A stretch of DNA of 11,073 bases from RI-283 sp964487925. GTDB lineage: Bacteria > Pseudomonadota > Gammaproteobacteria > SZUA-140. The stretch covers positions 1-11,073 of the forward strand of contig CAZASZ010000065.1 in NCBI GenBank assembly GCA_964487925.1, in the 5' to 3' direction. Position 1 is the first letter of the stretch. The number at the start of each line of letters is the position of its first letter. This document shows positions 5,136 through 11,073 of the stretch, piece by piece. Both the position numbers and the translations under genes were made by a program. The notes below the pieces were generated by a model. That model did not search any database, was not told the origin of the DNA, and saw only the letters and a list, made by a program, of their open reading frames with translations.

Positions 5136-6110
5136 ATGGCGGTCATTCGTTTCGAGGGTCGGGATTTTAATTGTAATGAGGACGAGAGCGTGCTTGCGTG
5201 TATGACGCGGCATGGAGTCATGATCCCGTCATCCTGTCAGGCCGGCGCTTGTCAGACGTGCATGATCCGGGCGCTTGACGGGCAGCCCACGCCGGAGTCT
5301 CAGCAGGGGCTCAAAGACACCCTGAAGGCTCAGAACTATTTTCTAGCCTGCATGTGCAAACCCGACGTGGATATGACCATCGGGTTGTCGACGGTGTCGC
5401 TAAGCTATCAGACCGTACTTCAGGACAAGACCATCTTGAACGAATCCGTGGTCCGGTTGCGTCTCGAATGGCCCGCCGGTTTCCAATATCGGGCCGGGCA
5501 GTTCATCAATTTAGTTCGGCCGTCCGACCAGGTTACCCGCAGCTATTCTCTGGCCAGCGTTCCGGGAGATGAGTATCTCGAATTGCATGTAAAACGCGTG
5601 CCTGACGGACAGATGAGTAATTGGTTGTTCGATGATTTTGAGGTTGGCGGCGCGGTCGAGTTCTTCGGTCCGGTGGGGGATTGTTTCTACATCCCGGGGG
5701 CTGCCGAGCAGCCGTTGTTGCTGGTAGGGACCGGGACCGGTCTGGCGCCGCTCTACGGCATACTGCGCGATGTTCTATCCCAGAGCCACACGGGCTCGAT
5801 TCACCTGTTTCATGCGAGTCTGGCAGCACCCGGTCTTTATCTCGAGGACGAACTGCGCATGCTGGATCAAGAGAATGAACAGTTCCACTACGTCCCTTGT
5901 GTCTTGCATGGCGATGCGCCCGAGGATGGCCTTCAGGGTAATATTGCCGAGCTGCCGATGGCCACGATCGGTTCGCTGGACGGCTATCGGGCCTTTCTGT
6001 GTGGCGACCCGCCCATCGTCAACGCCCTGCGTCAAAAGTGTTTTATCGCGGGCGTTTCGATGCAAGATATCCACGCCGATCCGTTTGTATTCACGCCCCC
6101 GTCGGACTGA
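5136..6110 (+). CDS. Ferredoxin-FAD-NAD(P)H oxidoreductase (2Fe-2S reductase of the FNR superfamily)
   Basis: This is a single-chain electron-transfer reductase moving electrons from NAD(P)H through FAD to a [2Fe-2S] cluster and a partner protein. The 324 residues hold an N-terminal plant-type ferredoxin domain (about 1-85) with cluster cysteines C34, C39, C42 and C72, in the order C-x4-C-x2-C then LACMCKP. The FAD-binding barrel has RSYSLAS at 135-141. The NAD(P) domain has LVGTGTGLAPLYGIL at 196-210 and the CGDPPIVNAL segment at 289-298. This architecture is shared with reductases of benzoate, phenol and methane oxygenases. No oxygenase gene is nearby; the neighbour is a truncated haemoglobin under an NsrR-type regulator, so it may re-reduce that globin (inference). 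AAGGGGAG lies just before the ATG. It is separated from the globin by two terminators, and its 3' end overlaps the convergent glycosyltransferase by 20 bp. Confidence 0.9.
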   Translation: MAVIRFEGRDFNCNEDESVLACMTRHGVMIPSSCQAGACQTCMIRALDGQPTPESQQGLKDTLKAQNYFLACMCKPDVDMTIGLSTVSLSYQTVLQDKTILNESVVRLRLEWPAGFQYRAGQFINLVRPSDQVTRSYSLASVPGDEYLELHVKRVPDGQMSNWLFDDFEVGGAVEFFGPVGDCFYIPGAAEQPLLLVGTGTGLAPLYGILRDVLSQSHTGSIHLFHASLAAPGLYLEDELRMLDQENEQFHYVPCVLHGDAPEDGLQGNIAELPMATIGSLDGYRAFLCGDPPIVNALRQKCFIAGVSMQDIHADPFVFTPPSD

Positions 6111-8199
6111 TTGCGCCGGGATCTTTATGCGTGCCCTGGCCGCTATCGAGATAGCGCCGCCACATTGCGCGGTAGGCGGTCTCGATGCGTCCGGTCAGGT
6201 CGCGCGCGTCGCACAATGGCGACTGGCTGAGCTGTTCACGTAGGCTGGCGCGTAGTTGTCGGCGCTTGTCCATGTTCGCAGCCAGCTCGGTGAGGCGATC
6301 GATATACTCCTCCTCATCGTTACAGATGAACTCGTCCAGGTCTGCTGCCGCTAGCATCGACGCGCTCAGGCGCTCTATATATCTCGCGCCGGCCAGGGTC
6401 ACGACCGGAACGCCCATCCAAAGCGCCTCCATGGTCGTCGTGCCTCCCGTGCGCGGGATCGTATCTAGAGCGATATCCATTTCCCCGTACATGGAAAGGT
6501 GCGCGTCAAGACTGGCGGTGCGGCTGTGGAGTCTGACCCGATCGGGTGTAATTCCATGGTCGGCAAAGGCCTGATGGATGCGTGTAGAGGAATCAGGATC
6601 CGATAGCTGCTTGGCCTTGAGTAGGAGTTGCGCCTGCGGTAGGCGTTTCAGGGCCTTGGACCATAATGCGATCGTGTCGGGAGAGACCTTACTGAGGTCG
6701 TTGAAACTACCCAATACGATAGGTCCCGCCTCCGGACGGGCAGTCACGTCCGGCGCCTCGGTCGGCGCCTGATAGCCTAGGCTGCAGCCGGGCAGGCGCC
6801 AAATCGTCTCAGTTGTCTGTTCTATCGTGTCAGCTGGAGTCAGTATCTCGTCGGTGAGCCAGTAATCCATCGCGGTGAGACCTGTCGTCGTGAAATAACC
6901 CAGATAGGTCACCTGGACGGGGGCGGGGCGGTACACGAAGGCGCGCAAGCGGTTACCGGCCGTATGCCCAGCGAGATCGACCAGGATATCGATGCGGTCG
7001 TTGTGTATCCGGTCGGCGAGGAACTCGTCTGAGAGCCCGGTCGTCACTAGCCAGTGGTCGGAATGCTCGCGTAGGCGCGTGCTGACTTCATCGGGATTGG
7101 TCAGATCGGCGTAGCAGAAGACCTCGAAGCAGTCGCGGTTATGCGTCGCTAGGATGGGTTCGAGGAAATAGCTTACCGAATGCCGTCGCATGTCCGGCGA
7201 CACATAGCCGATCCGGAGTCGCCTGTCCTGATCGCCCGAATGGGTGTGAGGGTAGCGTCGTGCAAGGGTTGGGCCACCGAAACGCGCATCCCAGTCGCGG
7301 TGCGCGGCAAGAGATTCTTCGGGTGTGCAGAGTACGTGGTAACTTTTGAGAAAAAGACAGTTGCTAAGTGTCTGGTGCTTATCCGGCTGATGTTCGAGGG
7401 CCTGCTCATAGGCCTCAAGTGCAGCGGAGAAATCACCGAGACTGCTCAGCGCGTTGCCTAGATTATTATAGGCCTGCGCCGAGCCGGGCTGCAGCTCGAT
7501 TGCGCTGCGGATAAGTTGCAATGCCTCCGCGTGGTGTCCCGTCTCCTGAGCGCACAGGGCTAGATTCAATATGGCGTCGGTGTTTTGGGGGGCAATCTCG
7601 TGGGCGCGGTTGAGGTAGCGACGCGCGCTATCGAATTCGCGCCGATCGATAGCGCAGAGGGCTCGATTGATCAGGGCAGCGACATGCACTGGTACTGCGT
7701 TCAAGACATGGTCAAATGCACTCTGTGCCTCGTTCAGTTCGCCGAGACTGCGGCTGGCCAGACCCAGGTTGATGCGGGCGTCTAGGTGTTTGGGGTCGTT
7801 CCGCAATGCCCGTTTGAAGGCCTGCTTGGCCTCAATGTAGGCCTTGGCCATGAGATGTAGCGTGCCTAGGTTGAACCAGGTGCCGGCATCGCGAGGACTA
7901 AGCTTGCAGGCAGTCTGCATGGCCGCGATTGCTTCGTCGATTCGGTGCAGCGCGGCCAGCGACATAGCCAGGTTGAAATGATAGTTGGGGCGTCTGGGGT
8001 CAATCGCTATCGCGCGTTGAATCAGGTTCAAAGCAGCGTCGTGCTTGCCGATGCCGTGGGCAAGCGTGCCCAGCTGATGCAGCGCATCCGCATGGTCGGG
8101 TTTAAGCTGCAGGATTTGCCGGTAGATCTGTTCAGCGCCCGCAAGCTGCCCCTGGACGTGCATGCGCGTGGCCCGCGCGAGCATGTCGTCAAGGTTCAT
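6091..8199 (-). CDS. TPR-repeat GT41 glycosyltransferase (OGT/SPINDLY-like)
   Basis: This is predicted to be a cytoplasmic protein glycosyltransferase of CAZy family GT41, using a UDP- or GDP-sugar to modify Ser/Thr of proteins; the acceptor is unknown. Residues about 4-275 hold roughly eight tetratricopeptide repeats of 34 residues, for example AYNNLGNALSSLGDFSAALE at 243-262. The catalytic region runs from about 328 to 684. It shows RIGYVSPDMRRHS at 329-341 (H340 aligns with the OGT N-lobe His), DLAGHTAGNRL at 408-418, GSFNDLSKVSP at 497-507 (K504, nucleotide-sugar Lys) and the nucleotide-binding GGTTTMEALWMGVPVVTL at 585-602. The 702-residue protein appears complete. The RBS is weak, so a start at M6 remains possible. 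The 3' end overlaps the convergent reductase by 20 bp. No polysaccharide, flagellin or adhesin genes lie nearby to reveal the acceptor. Confidence 0.92.
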   Translation of the reverse strand: MNLDDMLARATRMHVQGQLAGAEQIYRQILQLKPDHADALHQLGTLAHGIGKHDAALNLIQRAIAIDPRRPNYHFNLAMSLAALHRIDEAIAAMQTACKLSPRDAGTWFNLGTLHLMAKAYIEAKQAFKRALRNDPKHLDARINLGLASRSLGELNEAQSAFDHVLNAVPVHVAALINRALCAIDRREFDSARRYLNRAHEIAPQNTDAILNLALCAQETGHHAEALQLIRSAIELQPGSAQAYNNLGNALSSLGDFSAALEAYEQALEHQPDKHQTLSNCLFLKSYHVLCTPEESLAAHRDWDARFGGPTLARRYPHTHSGDQDRRLRIGYVSPDMRRHSVSYFLEPILATHNRDCFEVFCYADLTNPDEVSTRLREHSDHWLVTTGLSDEFLADRIHNDRIDILVDLAGHTAGNRLRAFVYRPAPVQVTYLGYFTTTGLTAMDYWLTDEILTPADTIEQTTETIWRLPGCSLGYQAPTEAPDVTARPEAGPIVLGSFNDLSKVSPDTIALWSKALKRLPQAQLLLKAKQLSDPDSSTRIHQAFADHGITPDRVRLHSRTASLDAHLSMYGEMDIALDTIPRTGGTTTMEALWMGVPVVTLAGARYIERLSASMLAAADLDEFICNDEEEYIDRLTELAANMDKRRQLRASLREQLSQSPLCDARDLTGRIETAYRAMWRRYLDSGQGTHKDPGAISPTGA

Positions 8200-8272
8200 G
8201 GCGTCATCTCAGGACTGGACATCCCCGCATGGTTGCAGATTCCGGGGCGTGATTCCAGTGGGCGTTGCCGTG

Positions 8273-8893
8273 TTAGGCGCCGGTGGCCAAATTTAGCGAT
8301 TTGGTGCTGTGCGGCCAGGAGCGAAGCAGTTCCTCGAAGGCCTCCGCGGGCACGGGTCTCGAAAACAGATAACCCTGGGCGTAGTCGCAGCCCATTTGCT
8401 CAAGTATTTTCCGCTGCCCCTCGGTTTCGACGCCTTCGGCGATTACTCTGAAGCCGAGTTTATGCGCCATGACAACGATCGCTTCCGACCGCGCTAGGTC
8501 GCTGGAATCCGATTCCAGGTTTTTGATAAATGATTGGTCGATTTTTAGAGGATCGATATCGAATCGCTTCAAATAGGCAAGGGATGAGTAGCCGGTACCG
8601 AAATCATGATTTGCCTGTGTCAGGCGGTAGAATAGTGGCAGTATGCTCCTCGGGACGATGAAGTCGATCGCGGCCCATCTTTGCGCCGACAGGGTCGTCA
8701 CCGCGCCTGCAGCCATGCCCTCAATCACGAAGGCGAGGAATACTGGACGGGGGCGGCTGTCGAAGGCAAAGAACAGATAGCTTGCTGCACCCCAACTCAG
8801 GCCGGAAAGCAAGGCCCCAAATATTTTCGGATATGGATTATTGATGTATCTGTCTATCGGTAATTTAAATACGTAGGCTGAGATTGTTTGGCA
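8273..8893 (-). pseudogene. Remnant of a membrane-bound GGDEF/EAL cyclic-di-GMP signalling protein with an internal deletion
   Basis: A continuous frame runs from just after a TGA at 8894-8896 to the TAA at 8273-8275. It codes first for a hydrophobic sensor-like segment (LLSGLSWGAASYLFF, then VFLAFVIEGMAAGAVTTLS), which resembles the membrane region of some GGDEF-EAL proteins. Near 8606-8615 it jumps, without a stop, into the second half of an EAL domain: DFGTGYSSLAYLKRF, KIDQSFI, VIAEGVETEGQ, YAQGYLFSRPVP. The EAL motif, the first half of the EAL domain, any GGDEF domain and a proper N-terminus are all absent. The first possible start is a TTG at 8812, giving 179 residues. Phosphodiesterase activity is not expected because half the active site is gone. 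A read-through in-frame deletion explains it best; a reused membrane micro-protein is possible but less likely. Confidence 0.8.
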
Positions 8894-9021
8894 TCATAGG
8901 TGCTGGACGGTATCAGTGTATGGCGTGTCGCGGTGGGCCGCGAAGGCTATCTGTATGCTATTAACACGACATATATTGTTGCCGAGTCAATAACTTCAGG
9001 ATACAAACGGGACGGTCAGGA

Positions 9022-10914
9022 ATGAGACATTACGAGGTCAATGTGACCGATGCCCGGCAGGGGCCGTCGCGCGGTTGGCGCACCATCCGCAAGGTAGTCC
9101 CCTATCTGTGGCCGGCTGACAAGCCTTGGGTCAAGCACCGAGTGGTGATGGCCGTTGCCATGCTGGCTCTGGCCAAGGTCATCGCCGTTGGGACGCCGTT
9201 GATTTACAAAGCGGCAGTTGATGGTCTGGCCGGGGTTGGAGTGTCTCAGGCAAATCCAGCCTGGATATTGGCGCTAGGCGCCATAGGTCTGACCATTGCC
9301 TATGGCCTGGCCAGAGTCATGACAGTCGGTTTTCAGCAGCTGCGCGATGCGGTCTTCGCGCGAGTAGGGCAGCGCGCCTTGAGGCAGCTCGCCCTTGAGA
9401 CCTTCATGCATATCCACGCCCTGTCGCTGCGTTATCACATCACTCGCAAGACGGGGGGCTTAAGTCGGATCGTCGAACGTGGCGTCAAGGGCGTCGACTT
9501 CCTGCTGCGCTTCCTGTTGTTCTCGATCGGTCCCTTGTTGCTCGAACTAGTGATGATCGCGGCCATATTGTTCGTGGTTTTCGATGTCCGATATCTCACG
9601 ATTGTCGTGGTCACGATCCTGCTCTATGTCTGGTTCACGTTTGCTGTGACGGAATGGCGGGTAAAACTCCGCAAGGAGATGAACGATCATGATACCGATG
9701 CCAACCAAAAGGCCATCGACAGCCTGCTGAACTTTGAGACCGTAAAATATTTTGGCGCCGAACGCCGCGAGGCCGAACGCTACGACACAGCTATGGCGGG
9801 TTATGAACACGCAGCCCTGCGCACCAATTATTCACTCGCTTTTCTGAATTTTGGACAGTCACTACTAATCACGGCCGGGCTGGTCGGCGTCATGGTCATG
9901 GCGGCCATGGGGGTTCAGCAGGGTCAGTTGACCGTCGGTGATTTCGTCATGGTCAATGCCTATATGCTGCAGATCACGATGCCCTTGAATTTTCTGGGTA
10001 CGGTCTACAGAGAGATTCGTCAGTCCCTGGTCGATATGGGTGAGATGTTCGACTTGCTGGAGCAGCCGGCCGAGGTCACGAATCATGTCGACGCCAAGCC
10101 GCTCGAGGTCGTGCGCGGGGCGGTTTGTTTTGATGATGTGCACTTTGGCTATGACGCCGAGCGTAAGGTCCTGAAGGGCGTGAGCGTCACGGTCGAGCCA
10201 GGGCATACCCTGGCCATCGTCGGTCCTTCCGGTTCGGGTAAGTCGACGTTAGGGAGGCTGTTGTTCCGGTTCTATGATGTCGATTCGGGGGCCGTGGTTA
10301 TCGACGGTCAGGACGTGCGCGACGTGACTCTGGAAAGTTTGCACGAGGGTATCGGCGTTATTCCCCAGGACACCGTACTTTTCAATGACACGATCTATTT
10401 CAATATCGCCTACGGGCGTCCCGAAGCGAGCGATGAGGAGGTCATGGCGGCCGCCCGTGCGGCCCGTATCCACGACTTCATCGTGACCCTTCCAGACAAA
10501 TACGCGACCCGCGTCGGCGAGCGTGGTCTCAAGCTCTCGGGCGGTGAGAAACAGCGCGTCGGCATCGCCCGTACCTTTTTGAAGAACCCGCCGATCCTGT
10601 TGCTTGACGAAGCCACTTCGGCCCTCGACACCGAGACCGAACGCGACATCCAGGAAAGTCTCAAGGCTATGGGGCGGGGCCGCACGGTGATCACGATTGC
10701 TCACCGGCTCTCGACCGTAGTCGATGCAGATCAGATCGTGGTCCTCGAAAACGGTGTCATCGTAGAATCCGGCCGCCACGACACCTTGATCGCCCAAAAC
10801 GGACGTTACGCCCAAATGTGGCGTCGGCAGCAAGCGGAGGAGGCTGAGGTTGCAGAAGTGGCGCCGACAGAGGGTGGCGAATCTCTGGAAGATACGGCGG
10901 CCATTCAACCCTGA
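9022..10914 (+). CDS. ABC exporter of the Atm1/ABCB7/HMT1 type (permease fused to ATPase)
   Basis: This is an inner-membrane half-transporter that works as a homodimer. Atm1-type relatives export glutathione-linked sulfur or metal conjugates and confer heavy-metal tolerance. Residues about 40-340 form the six-helix membrane domain, with family hallmarks LLNFETVKYFGAERRE at 235-250 and LNFGQS at 275-280. Its N276-x-x-Q279 matches the glutathione-contacting N-x-x-Q of bacterial Atm1. The ATPase domain has Walker A GPSGSGKST at 401-409, Q-loop Q449, signature LSGGEKQ at 505-511, Walker B ILLLDE at 525-530 and H-loop H561; all are intact. The C-terminal 25 residues are an acidic tail. The 630-residue length is normal. 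The ATG is preceded at once by AGGA, with GGGACGG slightly further away, so the RBS is ordinary to weak. It stands alone, diverging from the EAL remnant; substrate unknown. Confidence 0.93.
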   Translation: MRHYEVNVTDARQGPSRGWRTIRKVVPYLWPADKPWVKHRVVMAVAMLALAKVIAVGTPLIYKAAVDGLAGVGVSQANPAWILALGAIGLTIAYGLARVMTVGFQQLRDAVFARVGQRALRQLALETFMHIHALSLRYHITRKTGGLSRIVERGVKGVDFLLRFLLFSIGPLLLELVMIAAILFVVFDVRYLTIVVVTILLYVWFTFAVTEWRVKLRKEMNDHDTDANQKAIDSLLNFETVKYFGAERREAERYDTAMAGYEHAALRTNYSLAFLNFGQSLLITAGLVGVMVMAAMGVQQGQLTVGDFVMVNAYMLQITMPLNFLGTVYREIRQSLVDMGEMFDLLEQPAEVTNHVDAKPLEVVRGAVCFDDVHFGYDAERKVLKGVSVTVEPGHTLAIVGPSGSGKSTLGRLLFRFYDVDSGAVVIDGQDVRDVTLESLHEGIGVIPQDTVLFNDTIYFNIAYGRPEASDEEVMAAARAARIHDFIVTLPDKYATRVGERGLKLSGGEKQRVGIARTFLKNPPILLLDEATSALDTETERDIQESLKAMGRGRTVITIAHRLSTVVDADQIVVLENGVIVESGRHDTLIAQNGRYAQMWRRQQAEEAEVAEVAPTEGGESLEDTAAIQP

Positions 10915-10934
10915 CCACATATGAAAATGGACGT

Positions 10935-10963
10935 GTAGGGGCGAACGCGAGGTTCGCCCCTAC
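10935..10963. repeat. Perfect palindromic repeat with 12-bp arms, REP/MITE-like
   Basis: GTAGGGGCGAAC (10935-10946) and its exact reverse complement GTTCGCCCCTAC (10952-10963) flank a five-base loop, GCGAG. It starts 20 bp after the ABC transporter stop. There is no T-tract on either side, so it is not a standard intrinsic terminator. Its sequence is of a type I recall as a dispersed intergenic repeat in many bacterial genomes. Confidence 0.75.
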
Positions 10964-11001
10964 GGGGGCGATGTGCCGGTTGGTGTCCTGTTTCAAATGA
11001 A

Positions 11002-11073
11002 TGGTGGGCCGTCCGCGGCTCGAACGCGGGACCAACGGATTAAAAGTCCGGTGCTCTACCAACTGAGCTAACG
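11002..11073 (-). tRNA. tRNA-Lys (anticodon TTT), first four bases outside the window
   Basis: The minus strand reads as a tRNA from base 5: D-arm TAGCTCAGTTGGTAGAGC, anticodon loop CTTTTAA (anticodon at 11044-11042), T-arm CCGCG-TTCGAGC-CGCGG and acceptor strand ACGGCCC. Discriminator A and a genome-encoded CCA follow (CCA at 11004-11002). The missing 5' bases should be GGGC to pair with the acceptor 3' strand, giving the usual 76 nt. It converges with the ABC transporter across the palindromic repeat. Confidence 0.96.

Noticed and set aside
4909..6110. Reductase as part of an aromatic ring-hydroxylating oxygenase operon
   Set aside because: The domain order fits such reductases, but no oxygenase alpha/beta or monooxygenase gene is present in the window.
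10757..11062. Minus-strand open frame across the ABC transporter 3' end and the tRNA
   Set aside because: It runs through the palindrome and tRNA-Lys and antisense to the conserved ATPase tail; no recognisable protein.
11002..11073. tRNA-Lys as an integration site of a genomic island
   Set aside because: No integrase and no direct repeat of the tRNA 3' end were seen in the window; the flank on the other side is not visible.

Overview
The window looks like a chromosomal segment of a moderately GC-rich proteobacterium, most likely a gammaproteobacterium. The KefB-type antiporter, YchJ protein, NsrR-type repressor, Atm1-type exporter and CCA-encoding tRNA-Lys all have familiar relatives there, but genus and species cannot be read from the sequence. 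There are no transposases, phage genes or CRISPR arrays. No gap between genes exceeds about 230 bases.

Left part (1-3837): a CDF-family metal exporter runs off the left edge on the minus strand, with a soluble inorganic pyrophosphatase upstream on the same strand. A plus-strand KefB-like K+/H+ antiporter follows, convergent with a minus-strand YchJ-type protein carrying a SEC-C zinc motif at each end. An 11-bp direct repeat lies just upstream of ychJ.

Centre (3945-6110): this is the most interesting block. An NsrR-type Rrf2 regulator is divergent from a group I truncated haemoglobin. The haemoglobin keeps the Tyr-B10/Gln-E11/His-F8 set of NO-dioxygenating trHbN. The 106-bp gap between them holds two overlapping face-to-face sigma70-like promoters, with an NsrR-like inverted repeat at the haemoglobin start point and inside the regulator's promoter spacer. 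After two probable tandem terminators comes a ferredoxin-FAD-NAD(P)H reductase. Together the three genes read as a candidate NO sensor plus a 'split flavohaemoglobin': globin and reductase made as separate proteins. The functional pairing is inferred.

Right part (6091-11073): an eight-TPR GT41 (OGT/SPINDLY-like) glycosyltransferase on the minus strand overlaps the reductase 3' end by 20 bp. Upstream of it is a decayed diguanylate-cyclase/phosphodiesterase remnant, in which a membrane segment is joined directly to the second half of an EAL domain. An Atm1/ABCB7-type ABC exporter then reads rightward, followed by a perfect 12-bp-arm palindrome of the dispersed-repeat kind. A minus-strand tRNA-Lys(TTT) is cut by the right edge.
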